From contig NC_060254.1 in NCBI RefSeq assembly GCF_921293095.1, positions 5,208,001 to 5,272,000 on the forward strand: a stretch of DNA of 64,000 nt, in the 5' to 3' direction. A program made the position numbers and the translations under genes. Each line of letters starts with the position of its first letter. The stretch's first letter is position 1. The notes under the pieces are model-generated. The model worked only from the letters and a program-made list of their open reading frames with translations, searched no databases and was not told the origin of the DNA. The DNA comes from Ischnura elegans. Its lineage: Eukaryota; Arthropoda; Insecta; Odonata; Coenagrionidae. Shown here one piece after another: positions 1-12,229 of this stretch.

Positions 1-1
1 G

Positions 2-1552
2 ACTCTAGAGGAGGAAAGTGCAGTGGAGGAGGATAATCTTGGACCGCAGATATTAGATTCGGAAATAGAGAGAGCACTTCGTGATATGAAGGCTAGGAAA
101 GCAGTAGGCGTGGACAACATCCCGTGTGAGCTCCTGAAGAATCTAGGGAAGGAAGGTAAGAAAAGGTTTTTCGAACTAAAGCGCAGGATCTATGAGGAGG
201 GATGTTGGCCGGAGGATTTCGTGAAGACGGTTTTAATTCCGCTTCCGAAAAAGAAGAAAGCTGTGGAATGCGGAGTTTATAGGACTATCAGCCTAATATC
301 GCATGCGGCGAAATTGGTGCTGAGGATATTGAACAGACGAATGGAGGCGAGGGCAAACGAATATTTGGGCGAAGATCAGTTTGGTTTCAGAAAAGGGAAG
401 TCAACTCGTGATGCAATAGCAATAATGAGGTCCCTCGTGGAGAGGAGGCTAGAATATGACCAGGACGTATATGCGTGTTTCGTGGATTTTGAAAAAGCGT
501 TTGATAGGGTGAACTGGGTGAAGTTAATGGATATTCTCAAGAGAATGGGTGTAGATTGGAGGGATAGACGACTGATTCGTAATCTGTATATGGCCCAGAC
601 TGCGCAAGTGTGGATAGCGGACGGAGAATCTGGGTGGGCAAGCATTGGCCGAGGTGTGAGGCAAGGCTGTCCTCTATCGCCGCTGCTCTTTAACATGTAC
701 GCTGAAGAGATGATAAGGGAAGCGTGGGATGAGTTAGAAGCTGGGATAAAAGTGGGAGGAATGATGTTCAAATCAGTGAGATTCGCGGATGACCAGGCGT
801 TGATCAGCCAGTCAGCGAGGGGGCTTCAGGCTCTAGTGGATGTGTTATACGAACGTTGCGAGGAGTATGGGATGAGGATTAATCACAAGGAAACTAAGGT
901 TATGCGGTTTTGTAAAGCATCACGAGCGAGGAATGTGAGACTCAAGATAAAGGTGGGTGGTGAAAAACTTGAGCAGGTTGAGCAATTCAACTATTTAGGC
1001 AGTACGTTAGAGGAAAACGGATACAGTAGTGAGGACATCAGGAAGAGAATAGCATTAGCGAAGGAGGCGTTTATGAACAGGGAGGAGCTTCTGAGAGGAT
1101 CGTTGTGTAAGAGTTTAAAGAAAAGGCTGGTGAAGAGTTTGATTTGGATTGTAGCTCTCTACGGTGCGGAAACGTGGACACTGAGGAAAGAAGACGAGAG
1201 AAGATTGGAGGCATTCGAGATGTGGGTATGGAGAAGAATGGAGAGGGTGAAATGGACGGAGAGGTGAAGGAACGACGAAGTGCTGTATATGGTTGGCGAG
1301 GAGAGGCAGCTTTTAGATGAGATACGCAGGAGACAGAAGGTATGGATGGAGTTAGTGCTTAGTGGTGAGGGGATGCTGAAAATGGTGTTGGAGGGTAGAA
1401 TGTTAGGGAAACGAGGGAGGGGAAGGAAAATAATAGGATTTTTTGATAGATTGAAAGAGAGTAGGCCTTACAGTGAATTAAAGAAGGCAGTGCTGGAAGG
1501 AAAGGGAGGCTCCCAGATAGCTTCTCGAATACTCCATGGAAACCTACCTTAA
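2..1552 (+). pseudogene. Non-LTR retrotransposon reverse transcriptase, 3' part, one in-frame stop
   Basis: This is the C-terminal two thirds of a LINE ORF2 protein, the enzyme that copies its own RNA at a nicked target. Counting residues from position 23, the reverse transcriptase blocks come in order: GVDNIPCELL near residue 29, QFGFRKGKSTRDAI near 118, catalytic DFEKAFDRV near 155, GVRQGCPLSPLLFN near 212, and the catalytic FADD at 254-257 (nt 782-793). The C-terminal block EAFEMWVWRRMERVKWTER is typical of RTE-like insect LINEs. A TGA at 1265-1267 interrupts the frame exactly inside this block; the same frame then continues (RNDEVLYMVGEERQLLDEI) to TAA at 1550-1552. The endonuclease would lie before the window. 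The open frame runs in from the left edge, so the start is not here. The single stop suggests a young but inactive copy; clade assignment is tentative. Confidence 0.9.
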
Positions 1553-1716
1553 TCGGTAGAATACTACAATAATAATTCCTGTGGACCGTGGTGACAGGTC
1601 ACATAATCACACACGGACTTTTGTATCGTCCACAGATATCCGTTAACCAAACTGTTAAGATTTCGACAAACTGTATCATGGAGCGGTATTTTGAGGAAGC
1701 GACTGAGAGCTAAGTT

Positions 1717-1940
1717 CGCCATGAAGGAAGGGTGGAGAGAAACCCGGCGTCGGCATTAACCTGCTCTGAACGTAGAGCGCCAAAGGGACCACGGCCTGAC
1801 GTCCCATCCGACGGACGGTGTGCTGCTCTTGAATTGCTCTCCACGAAGCACTAAAGAAGGTATCAGGCAGTCCCTGGAAAAAATTCCTGCCACCGTCGGG
1901 ATTTGAAACTTAACCGTTTGGGAGGGAAGCAAAAACAGCA
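1717..1940 (-). repeat. SINE-like repeat, degenerate
   Basis: The block starts with a segment whose reverse complement recurs exactly over 25 bases at 32146-32170, so it is dispersed. Read on the minus strand, 1894-1910 resembles a Pol III B box (GTTTCAAATCCCG). I infer a tRNA-related SINE, but no clear A box or tail is visible. Between the LINE stop at 1552 and here I see only the short AATAATAA end of the LINE. Confidence 0.35.
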
Positions 1941-2682
1941 CAAACACAACTTGGACTTCATCCCCCAACTCCGTTAAAGTCAAACTGTGATAATAACTGA
2001 TAATGACTGTGGAAACCTTGGTGAGTTGATAATTTTCTCTGAACCATGCAAACTGTGATTATTTTATCATAATTATAGTCGTCATTAAAATATATCTGCA
2101 GTAAAATGAGAAAAAAGTGAAAAACGTGACTAAAAATTCTATCAAGTAAACGCAACAGATCTATAGTTAGACGTTAACTGACTCGAGGACTAAAAATGAA
2201 TCCAATGATTTGGTATAGATATCTCAAAATTTGGTACCACATCATTCTCAAAACATATGACCTATGCGTGTAAAGACCTATAAATGATGTATGGCCGTGT
2301 AGATTTGTACGACCTATAAATGGCTTGAAATCTAATGATGGCAACTGAAGTTCCAATTTTTCTCTCTACTGTGAATGTGTCGCAAGTATCGAGAATGGTT
2401 TATGAATTAATACTTTCACGCTACTCTAATGCTGACTCCATATTTCCTGGTTATCTCCCGCGTTGTTTTTCCAGTCGACAACATTTTCGCTCTCGCTGAT
2501 CCGCGCCGAAGACAAATGTGCCACCACCTCGCTTTCATGTTTGATCAATATGATGAAAGATAGTACAGTGAATAAATTAGTGAAAATATGATATTCTCCT
2601 TTTAAAAAACAGTTTTTTGAAAGTTAAAACAGCAAATCTGCACTCCCGAAGAATAATATTCAAATAAAAGTTGCCAACAATC
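1941..2682. other. Unassigned AT-rich sequence
   Basis: No coding potential, RNA gene or recognisable repeat was found here. The short open frames have no family resemblance. Confidence 0.4.
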
Positions 2683-3140
2683 CTAAGATTGCTTCGATGC
2701 AGCTATCCTATCCAATTTCCTCTTTGCTAGCCTTTTCATAGCGACATATTTATTCTCTTTGACATCCTTTATGACTCTTTGTCCTATTTCAATTCATTCG
2801 GGGCCATCCCTTGCCATTCTTTCCTTCCACCCGTTCTTCTACGATTGCCTTCATCATGTCTCATAATGTGACCAACTGAGTTGACCCGTCTGCGTCTTAG
2901 TGTTTTTAGAAGACAATTCTCTTTTCCCCCATCATCTTTGCACTTCCTTATTACTTACTCTGTTTATCGATTTTATCTCCAACATTTTTATGCAAAACAC
3001 ATTTCCAATGCTTCCACTCTTGACTTCGCCGCAGCTGTCCAATCCTCGCTTCCGTATGGAACCATAAACCATACGCCGCAGCTGATGAATCGCGTCCTTA
3101 CTCGAAGATGTAGCGAAATAAAAATTATCTTTCATTCGTT
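2683..3140 (-). mobile_element. RTE-like LINE fragment, antisense
   Basis: The minus strand encodes a degraded copy of the C-terminal block seen at 1100-1300: it reads VFCIKMLEIKSINRVSNKEV where the family has a tryptophan/arginine-rich motif followed by NEEV. The family 3' tail (a GATGCAGCT-containing sequence near 2695) lies at the low-coordinate end, as expected for a minus-strand insertion. Several frameshifts and substitutions show it is old. It ends about 270 bases upstream of the gene 1 exon. Confidence 0.75.
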
Positions 3141-3413
3141 ATATAAATCACAAGTATCGTTTTGAATGTAAGTGCATGTGAATGCTCTCAACGCTGAACC
3201 CATAGCCTAAGTTGCTCGTCACCTAGACTACCAAATATTTGCGCTATGCAATAATGATCCATTTTGGGAACAAAACTAGCCGAGAGTGTTTACATCATAT
3301 TGATTTCATCACAGAATCACTCGTGTGCATAACTGAATGAAACATCCCCTCCTCCCATAACAACAGCAACATCAACAGCTTTCAATTGTTTGTTCTTGTC
3401 TTGCGGTGAACAG

Positions 3414-3542
3414 ATGAGCGTGGCGTGGCTTGGGCTGCTGCTCCCGGCGTCCGGCATCGTGTTCGACTTCCCATCGGTGACGTCCGCGTACCCGCAGAAG
3501 AGAGCCATTTCCGACCAGACGGTGCGCGGATACCTCACAGAG
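3414..3542 (+). CDS. Cysteine-rich secreted protein, signal-peptide exon (gene 1)
   Basis: This 43-codon exon starts with ATG directly after a pyrimidine-rich acceptor (gaacag) and ends GAG before a consensus gtgagt donor at 3543, in phase 0. The protein begins MSVAWLGLLLPASGIVF, a hydrophobic stretch usable as a signal peptide with a likely cut after TSA (residue 25). A short propeptide-like stretch with a dibasic KR and the end RGYLTE follows. GC and codon use are clearly higher than in the flanks, which supports real coding. The next matching phase-0 acceptor on this strand that I can find is at 42804. A 5' leader exon may lie upstream, because the ATG abuts an acceptor. The alternative is an internal exon of a longer gene whose first exon precedes the window. 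I do not recognise the family. Confidence 0.6.
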
Positions 3543-3602
3543 GTGAGTTCACTTACATTCCTCATAATGGACCATCCCTTCTCTCTGCCTCTTAATCGCT
3601 AA

Positions 3603-4540
3603 CTGCATCATCATCATCATTAACATCAGTCATCAATCCGAACATTGGTTTGACGGAGATCTCCATTCCGATCTCCCATCTATAAAACCCTTCATATCTA
3701 CGCATTTCTCCTCTCTTTTCATCCTTAAAAACCTTTCCTCTGTCAACTCTCCTGCTGAACCTTCCTTTGCCTTTCTTCTCATCCACACGACCCCCCCCCC
3801 CCCGCCAAACACTATATTTAACCATGCACCACCATACACCAGACCACCTTACACCTGCCAAACACCATAGAGGTGGCTAGCAGGGTATTTTAGCGTAGAT
3901 GCAGATTATGTAGACCCCCGACGAATGCCTTCATCAGGCCATCGTGCCTCAAGACATGGACGAAGATTAAGCTGTCCTGCCGCCTTCATAGTAAGGTTTT
4001 TGGAAGACTCCTCTTTTCTCCCCCTCTTCTTAACACTTCCCCGTCACTTACAAGGTCGATCCATTTTATCTTCATCATTCTTCGGTAGCACCATATTTCG
4101 AATCCTTCCACTCTTCACTTCTAAGCTGTTGCCAACTTCCAAGTTTCCTTTTAATAGAGCAACATCCTCCATATGCAGCATCTGATGAATTGTTTCTATT
4201 CTCAGCAGTTTGAAGATTCTCCATTACATAGAATATCCTTTTCACCTCAGATATTCTGCTGACTATTCCTTTCTCGCATCAGCCATCGCTGGATACTCTG
4301 TTTCTTAGGCAGTAAAGCTGTTTCACCATTTCTTTCACGCTTACGTTTGTCTAAGTTAATGTTTGTCCATGTGTCCTTCATGCGCGGATATCTGCCCATT
4401 GTCCTTTCCGTAAATATCAAAGTCTTCTTAAAATCCTTCCCTCTAATAATTTATAAGTGGATATTGACTCTTGAACCTTTCTCTTTGATTTAATTGACGG
4501 CTTTCTCGATTTGAGTATTAACAATTAAAGATTCAACCTT
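3603..4540 (-). mobile_element. RTE-like LINE fragment, antisense, longer copy
   Basis: Read on the minus strand, the region near 4015-4120 gives EGFEIWCYRRMMKIKWIDL followed by VSDGEVLRR, a close match to the C-terminal motif of this LINE class. Upstream in the element (4200-4330) the frame gives VKQLYCLRNRVSSDG, matching the conserved YLGS..SDG block. The 3' tail lies at 3620-3690 and a C13 run at 3791-3803. Stops and indels are frequent. It sits just inside the gene 1 intron, opposite to the gene. Confidence 0.8.
3836..3921 (+). repeat. 3' tail of the GTAGAT-tailed LINE family
   Basis: The segment reads as a decayed version of a tail seen again at 17266-17395, 23425-23490, 24795-24860 (minus), 30391-30450 (minus) and 41845-41905. 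Shared features are a CTGCCAAACACC-like start, an AGGTGGCT centre and an end rich in GTAGATG. It interrupts the antisense LINE at 3603-4540 and is therefore a later insertion. Confidence 0.5.
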
Positions 4541-5050
4541 ACCCCGTATAGAACTCTGCTCTCACTGCTATTATCGTTCCATCATCTTAAGTTAATTCAA
4601 AGCACTCACTATAAGTTCAAGTGCGAATATCGATAGCAATGCAATCTCCGCGAGAGAACTGAGTTGGACGGAATCTCCTGCTTCGTTTTCCACAAAATTC
4701 TCGATTGCCTCTCGTCACCGCTCTGCAGTCGAACGAAACAGATGCTCATTGGGTTGATAATGGAGGTCGCATCCAGCGCGAATACAAGGGAACCCCGTCC
4801 CCCTCCTAAATGAGGATCTACATCCACTCCACTGAGTAATTACGGCGACCGAATACTGGTGAGTGCCGAGGGCGACGGCACTTGGAATAAATAGTATTAA
4901 TTAGAGCAAGCTCCTTCATTCCGTGCAAACACTCCTCGCACTCTTGTATCTCAACTTTTTCTATTATTTTGTCAAAAGATGACTTGTCTCTACAATGGCA
5001 CTGTTCGGGGAAGCAGGTGAACTCTTGTGCTTTTCAGAGGGCGTAATAAT

Positions 5051-5246
5051 CAGGGGCGCAGCTAGGAATTAAGGCCAGGGGGGTTTCAGGCGCAACCAAT
5101 GCCCTTCTGAGGGATATTTTATTAATCCTCACACTATTGAATATAAGTAATATTAATCTAATTAAGTAAAATAGATTCGCCTTAAAAATCTCTGTTAGTT
5201 CTGGGGGAGTTTTATCCCCCAAAACCCCCATCTCGCTGCGCAACCG
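5051..5246 (-). mobile_element. hAT-type MITE, 196 bp
   Basis: The ends are imperfect inverted repeats (CAGGGGCGCAGCTAGG against the reverse complement of the right end). The flanks GTAATAAT (5043-5050) and GTAATGAT (5247-5254) form an 8-bp target duplication with one change, the length made by hAT transposases. It is a diverged, inverted relative of the MITE at 42216-42521. It has no coding capacity. Confidence 0.8.
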
Positions 5247-5254
5247 GTAATGAT

Positions 5255-7003
5255 AGTATAGTACTGCAATCCTTAAGATTAGTGCACGCACTTCTTTCCT
5301 CCTTATCTATCCGAGGACAATTCCTTCCCTTCCCCATCTTCTTCTCTTTCCTCGTGTCCTTCTTCATCTGTCGAATCCCCAGAAAAAGAGCTAAAGGGAT
5401 ACACTTCCCTCCGTTGTATTCCTCACCTGATTGCTGTGTGCAGGCACAAACGCGAACGTGTTATATAATGGTAGCTTTGGCTTATTCGCCACATGATTTT
5501 TTTTCAAGTTTTATTTTACTGTTATACTCGGCCTGTTGCCACTTGTTTTATCTGCCAGAAAAGGAGACAACAAGCAACGACAAAGGGTGCTTTTGCACAA
5601 CTACTGCACTCCGTATGTGCTGTAATGTGCGCTCCCTCGACAAATCATAACAAAAGAAATTCGAAAAAGGGCACGGTCACGATAGGAGGTATAAATCCTG
5701 CAACAAACGAACACTTAAAACTCAACGTGGTGCCCAGGAATTGAGATGCGTCGTGTCTCAATTTGTAGTACACTGATAGTCAGAAAACAATTGTATCCGA
5801 TATTCTAAATCAAGTGTCACAAATGCAGTTGAGTTTGTGCAATTATGGAACGTGTTCAGTTTGGCTATAACCTTTCCATTTACCGCAGCACAGTCGCCGT
5901 ACAATCCTTCTCCCGCAACTCTCTATTCGACGAATATTATAAAGTGAGAATGCTGGTCTCCCCCCCCCCACCCCCCCCCCGTCTACCACCCCACCATAGA
6001 TAGAGCTGCATCGCCTGGAGCACGCGTGCGTTTTCTGCACGAGGAATCCACCGCGCCCACCAAAGCACCACTGATCAACCTCTCCCCCTCCTCCATCTCC
6101 ACCCTTCCTTCGTTCCTAATTCCTTGTTCATTCCCAATTCATTCCTCTCTTCCCTTGAGTGAGATGGGCTGCATCCCATCCAAAATTACAGTGAACTATC
6201 CCCTGTAAGCTCCATTTCGTCCCGAGAATATTAACCCGTATCTTTATTGCCAATAAATATTATTCATTGCTCGTATTTACAAATGGTACAAATGATTTAC
6301 AATCCTCCGTTTTAAAATCATCCATAAATCGAGTACATTTGAAATTGAAATTAAAAGGAAATTGGGGATATTATGTTGATACCTTCAAAATCATATAAGA
6401 ACAACTGGGATTTTTTTATTTAATAAACTATGCAAAACATTGAATATTTTTATTAGACTCACTTAACTCTAAACCAAATCAAACGACTCATCATGTACGT
6501 TATCATACAATTCCAGTCATCATCTACGTGGAGACTGTGAGAAAATCTTAGTACGCACTTACATGGGGGCTAAAGGAATAAAAAAGTATGAGAATCCATC
6601 AATTCCAGTTAAACCGCAAAAAAATAGGGCAAAGGGAAAAACGGTAGTAAAGCGATACTTTCGAAAAATTCAAAGAATGATGTGTAACCCGCAATGGTTT
6701 GCTTCGAAATGAGTGATGCTTACTTTTCAATTATTTTATAAACAAGGGATACAAGAAGGGTTGTACTTGCTAGTTGAATCATCCCCGTTGAGATCAGAAC
6801 GACTAATAAATGAGAGAGAAATGAAAGCGCTTGAGGGAATGCTTTGAATTGGAGCAAACGAGTCCGTATTATTGGCCGAGTCTGTCTGAGCGGAATTCAT
6901 TGGAGGGGAAGGGGTGAAAGGTCAAAGGGCGAGCGAATGAAAACGAGGAGGTCAATATTGAGGTCTAAACAGCAACAGAGCGTGTTCTGAGCAATCCAGG
7001 AAT
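5255..7003. other. Unassigned intronic sequence with C-tracts
   Basis: No gene or recognised repeat was found. A cytosine-rich stretch lies at 5960-5980. The open frame at 5282-5650 has low-complexity composition and no family resemblance. Confidence 0.4.
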
Positions 7004-7022
7004 GAGAGAGAGAGAGAGAGAG
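7004..7022. repeat. (GA)n microsatellite
   Basis: About nine GA units in a row. A fragment of the RTE-like LINE tail (TTTGATGCAGCT) follows at 7075-7090. Confidence 0.9.
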
Positions 7023-7759
7023 AAATGTTTAGACCGCTCCCAGGCATTATTTTATCCATCTTCGGTTTGAAGATTGTTTGATGCAGCTCATCAGTTAACT
7101 CCTCCATCAGATAACACAGGCCAACAATGAAAAAACTATTTTACTGAAAATACCTTATTCTTACGTTTTTTAAGTTGCTGAATCCAAATGTGATGCTGAA
7201 AAAGTTGTAACCATTTATTCACATTTTACAGTTAAATTTATGAAATCAGGCAATATTTTTAGAATTTAACAGCTTTTTTATAGTTGAAATAAAATTGAAA
7301 AAGGTCTAACGAGCGAAGATAATGGGGGATTACTGTTGGTACTTGGACCGAGGAGTTGAGCAAGGAATTCATCGCAGAAAAAGCTACACAAGAAGCTTCA
7401 AGGAAAGAAGGGAAAGAAAATGTAGACCAATTCCAGTTGACAAGTGAACCCTGTATTATCGCGCTAGACTACTATTGTAAGTAATTTAACAGTAAATACA
7501 AACAATTTTATGATGTAACACAGCGTTTCATTGATTTCCCTATATAAAGTCTAGGGGTATTAGACTAAATATTTAAATACATATTGCTTGGAAACTATGG
7601 GTGATACAAAAAAACTAAGGCCAGTTTTGGATTTGGCACATAAAAATCTATAAAGATCCGCTATTAAAATAAAAAAGTTTTCAAACAAACCTTTTTTATT
7701 GGCCTGTGTAATCTTTCAATACCAAAATAATTCTTCTGCTTTACATCGCCTCCTCTATT

Positions 7760-8000
7760 ATTTACATCACGCGTGGCCTACCTCTGCCCTTCTCTTCCCT
7801 TTCGCATGTCCTCCAATGATCATTTTCATCAGACAATCTCGTATCGTATGATCTGGCCGACTAAAGTGCCCCGCCTTCAAGCCCCTAAGTATTTCAAAAC
7901 AATTCTCTTTTCTCCTATTCTTACCAGAACTTCAACACAACTCACACCCACACTACTTAAACTTACAACCTTCCGAGTAACTCTTAAAACACTTTAGGGT
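7760..8000 (-). mobile_element. RTE-like LINE fragment, antisense
   Basis: On the minus strand the sequence reads GHFSRPDHTIRDCLMKMI then GGHAKGKRR. This matches the extreme C-terminus of the LINE class, where the copy at 1280-1552 has LEGRMLGKRGRGR. It is short and 5'-truncated, as LINE copies often are. Confidence 0.65.
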
Positions 8001-8331
8001 AAACATTTACGAGTAGGTGAATTGCAAATCTGATTGGCCAGAAGAGGCAGAAATTCACGGACAATTCATTTAATACATTCCAAGGATTACGATTAGAGTA
8101 CTAGGGTGTGGAATGCTTGCAATTCATGAATCGCTCGTTTTCTCAATCACAGTGCTAAAACAGACGGAAAGAAACTGTACCTACCTACACGGAACCACGA
8201 CATTCAAATCCAAACGCAATATTGCAACGGCCAGCGAGACACGCCAGCCAATAGAATGGCTCCCAATTGTTGTGAGTAAAAGAGTGCTCCCTTCGAACAC
8301 GTGTGAATCCTGATTAATAAGGGAGAGAACG

Positions 8332-8376
8332 TGTCCTGATGATGAACCTAGAATCTTTTCTCGAAACGTCGGGACA
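8332..8376 (+). other. Hammerhead-ribozyme-like core in a Penelope-type remnant
   Basis: TGTCC (8332-8336), CTGATGA (8336-8342), CGAAAC (8362-8367) and GGACA (8372-8376) come in the order of a hammerhead core closed by a 5-bp outer stem. Penelope-like retroelements are known to carry such motifs. Here stem II is eroded, and one extra base follows the CTGATGA box in the clearer copies elsewhere, so activity is doubtful. Confidence 0.4.
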
Positions 8377-8399
8377 TGATTCGGTGTTCAGCCAAGGCG

Positions 8400-10015
8400 A
8401 TTGAGACGAAGGCAATAGCGATTGAGAAAATTTCATAAATGTTGAAAGTGAAACAGATTCGAGAAAAATTGTGCGACTTCCCCGCAAATGAAGTCCGAAA
8501 ATTCATCACCGGTCGATCTTCTCACATTTCTCCAGACGTCCCAATTGCCTACTCGTTCATCGTCTTCCAGGGTCGAAATGTCGTGATATTTCCGGTTTAT
8601 AAATGAATGCATTTATCGTTCGATTTCGCTTCTTTTTCTCTGATTCGCTTCAGAGGTGTAATGTGACGCCGCTACATTCAGAGCCCCGAAGACGAGGCCG
8701 AGTCGACGGCTATCAAAACGTTGGTTGGCAGAAATCTATATTCATAAGTTCCGCGACTCCGCGAACCGCCTCACTGGCCGTGAAATGGAACAGATCAATG
8801 GTGGAGAACCCGAGATGGGTTCATGGCGTGCGAAAGAGTTTCAAAATGGAACCTCATTGATGAATGTGGCTGATGCCTTGTGGAACTCCATCATGAAGGG
8901 AAATGATTGAAAACTCAACATTCTATTGCGGTTATCATAAGGCACAAATATTTTCGCTACACTGAAGCATTTCCAAGTGGTAAATAATTGGCAATAAATA
9001 GCGCAATCTACACTTGAGAATATTTAAGTGACACCAGTAGTGAATAAATACCATATGGTTACCACACGTAAGTTTCCAGTGAGTAAAGTTTTTCGTCACC
9101 ACTCCACTTCTTCATGGGGTAAATGGACCTGACAAATGGGCTGATATGGGTCGAGGTAAAATTCGGAAAGTACTAGTAGAAATATTATTATAATTGTAGA
9201 GCATTGACTTGCCGTTAAATAAAGTGGCTCAAAATACGGATGTGGATATATTCCATCACAACGGTCGATGGTAAGAGTTATTGCCATCGAACTTTGGAGT
9301 CATATACTCCAGCTTTTCGATACTTAATTGCGTTATGGCCTTGAGGGTTATCTTGGATCGGCGTCCGCTTGGACCTTGGCCAACAACCTCAAGAGACAAA
9401 AACCACGGATTATAACCGCGTCTCAAAACAAGTATTAATGGAGCGAAACAGCAGTAATACTCGATCACTCTACAATTGATGTCGACGGATTAGGGTATGA
9501 GCTGCTCATGCCATCTGGAAAGTAAGGCGCCAACTAAGCTGCCGGTCGGTCCATCATATATTTACGTGGACGCCATTACCTCTGGGATTCATTATGAATA
9601 TTAGCAAATTCCACAAAACATGCATAAAAAGATTTCTTATAATGTCGAGTCGTCTCTCTGGAGTTTTGGCCACGAAGAGAGACGTGAAGAGTTTTATAAA
9701 ACTGTAACTTAATTTTTATCAGTGGCGTTTTTTAGAGAAATTTGAAGAAAGCTGTGGTCATACCATTGCACCAAAAATGGGAAAGACTGTAAATCAAAAA
9801 TCACTGACCGATATCTCTTTTTCCTGAGTTTGCAAAAATTCTAAAATAAAACTTGTTAATATTTACTCCTGAAATTTCTAGATAAAAGAATTTTTTATTG
9901 AAAACAGGTTTGAATTCAGAGTTGGATTAGAAACTCAATATGTTCTAGAGAAGCATACGACCGAAGTATACAAATCAATCATCCAAGTATACACACAATT
10001 GGATTATAGCTGGAT
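8400..10015. other. Unassigned intronic sequence
   Basis: No convincing gene, RNA or repeat was found. The open frames here are short and mutually overlapping. Confidence 0.4.
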
Positions 10016-10019
10016 ACAA

Positions 10020-10280
10020 CTATGGAATTTGATAGACTCTCGCAAAAAGTATTATTAATGAAACTTGAGCAAACATGTGGAATATAACTAAAGTGGTTCG
10101 AAAGTTATTTGTCTACGAGATCACAAAGTGCGAAAGAAAGTAATTGCTTTAGTGAATAAGTAACTATTGGGCGTATCAAGAATTAGCACGCGAGTGGACA
10201 CAGGAAGCTTCGGAACAGAATTCCACAGGGCTATGTTATAGGACGTATTCTATTTTTCATTTAGGTGGACGATTTTTGTG
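10020..10280 (+). mobile_element. Jockey/CR1-like LINE reverse transcriptase fragment
   Basis: The + strand gives LLMKLEQTCGI then WFESYLSTRSQ near 10030-10120. In a shifted frame at 10219-10260 it gives IPQGYVIGRILFFI. These match the reverse-transcriptase segment that normally ends GVPQGSVLGPLLF. Order and spacing are right for the family, while frameshifts and stops show decay. Only about 260 bp survives. Confidence 0.7.
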
Positions 10281-10308
10281 GAAATAGATTCAATGGTAAA
10301 CTCATACG

Positions 10309-10545
10309 GCCGTATTCATAAATTTCCGCTAAAACACGCTTGTAGGCCGACTAACCTAGTCGGCTACTAAGAACTTTAAGTCGCCTACTAAGACATGGTA
10401 TTCATGGATTCTTTTAAGTGAGCTACTAAGAGCTACTAACTTAGTATGCTACTAGCTAGTTCGGCAGCCGATACTCGGTAGCGCTTTGTGTTCAACCCGA
10501 TAAGCTACAACACTGCATCCGACTCCTGCGCAGCGCGGAAAATTC
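10309..10545 (+). repeat. MITE-like repeat with GGCCGTATTCATAAAT end
   Basis: The segment begins with GGCCGTATTCATAAATTT, an end sequence I associate with arthropod Harbinger-type MITEs. It contains internal near-palindromes (GCCGACTAACCTAGTCGGC at 10352-10370) and repeated CTACTAAG units. No matching right end was found, so it is truncated or eroded. Confidence 0.4.
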
Positions 10546-11668
10546 GTAAAACCATCAAACAAAAGAAATTGATTCAGCAAAATGCATCGAAATTTCTATT
10601 TCATAATGTATAATTCGATGTGATATCGCATCGCAGATATATATTTTTTGATTGCTGTACACACAAACTATGCTATACCATTTGGAAAGGATACATTTAT
10701 GAGTACTACCGAAGCATTTGCATGCTTGAGATGCAGTTATTCTTGTACAAACGACTGTGTATTCATTGATGATATATATTGCATATTTTTTGCACTTACG
10801 ATATTTGTTTTCACTAGTCTATGCGTTATGAGTATAGAAAACATTACTAGCAATGTCAGTATTATACACATTTATATTCGAAAAGCAGACATACACCTCA
10901 ATGTCGGAGTAGAAACGAAAAATTTTTACAATACAGAAATGAATCGTTATTTTGTTACATTACAAATACCTACGTGCGAGCAATTAGTAACATATGTTTG
11001 CAACTCCTAAAATTTTATAGGTAAGGAAACAACAATCTGCCTCGCCACATTAAAAATTTTCAAATATTTACAGCGTAAAAGTGCGGAAACATAGGGATAT
11101 AGTTTACCAGAGGTGGTTAATGTAAAAAATAGAACATAATTAACCTAACTGGTTTTACTTATTTATTGCTGATAATTTCACAAATAGCACTACAATGCAC
11201 ACAGCATTTCAAATTACATTTCACGAGCTGTCTTTATGATACGTATTATCAGTACATTCCGAATCAACTGATTTAAAGAATAACTTGGCTCATAATTAAT
11301 TTAAAATACTATAACGTTACACTACTAAAGCATGATAATCAGTTTTCCAATCACTCTGCACACACTGAAAGAATTTGCACACTGAGAAAGGGGGGAGGAA
11401 AGGCAACTACCCTCCCAACTTCACCCGCGACGACTCCGAGGAGAAATTTGATACTCAGGATAAATTTGATACGGGTCGCTGGAACAGGGGTCGCAGTCAG
11501 AGTTGGTATGTGACACCTAAGTGGCGGCGAGCCAATTAAAAATAGTAGAAGCCAACTTCTGGTTCCTCTCTCATGCACTGAAAAAATAGACCTGTGAATG
11601 CGAAGGTCCTTTCCGAAATTGTTGGCGATGATATCTTCATTACGTAAACAGGCATGTCGTCAACATAA

Positions 11669-11876
11669 CACCGCCGACCTCGGTGTCGGCTGGGTAATGT
11701 CCTCGCCTGCCAAACAAGAAATCGCGGGTTCGAGTCCCGCCTGAGTAGGTTTCCCCATTCCAGGGCTTGGTTGTTCGTGTAAATAATTGTTAAACTTTTT
11801 GAATACTCAATACAAAATGGCTCAATTTGAGCTGTATTCGGTGGTTTTGGAATAAAATAAAATTAAAAAAATAAAA
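11669..11876 (+). repeat. tRNA-derived SINE
   Basis: A tRNA-like head has an A-box-like GGCTGGGTAATGTCC segment near 11688 and a perfect B box GGTTCGAGTCC (11727-11738). A unique body follows, then an A-rich end (AATAAAATAAAATT). The acceptor pairing is imperfect and there is a 3' body, so this is a SINE and not a functional tRNA. A target duplication is not clear. Confidence 0.7.
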
Positions 11877-12229
11877 TTTCAGCATTGAATTGTGATTTAT
11901 GATGTTATTTTAATGGAATGTAGAGTCATTTTACGTAATGAAGACATCATCGCTCGCAGTTTTCGAAACGGAAGGGAAAAACGGGTGGCAAACGAAAAGT
12001 GGAGAGGTTTCTCATTTGATATATACTTAATACGTGAAATATATTCAACTAACATAATTAATTATTAATAAAATGTAACAATATATGTCAGCTAGCTTGC
12101 TTGAAAATCACACTTGGATGCGAAAAACAATGGTTACTTAAGTTAGAGCTAGAAATATTTTTTTTTAACACCGATGAAAAGAAGCAATAAAACAGAAAAT
12201 GATGAAAAAAACTCCGTGGGAGAGCCGAA

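Noticed and set aside
3390..3602. Extending the gene 1 first exon to the whole 70-codon open frame
   Set aside because: A strong acceptor ends at 3413 and a consensus donor lies at 3543; the codons outside have AT-rich intron-like composition.
7004..7022. CRISPR-like or other spaced direct-repeat array
   Set aside because: Only simple GA units; no spaced repeats with unique spacers occur anywhere in the window.
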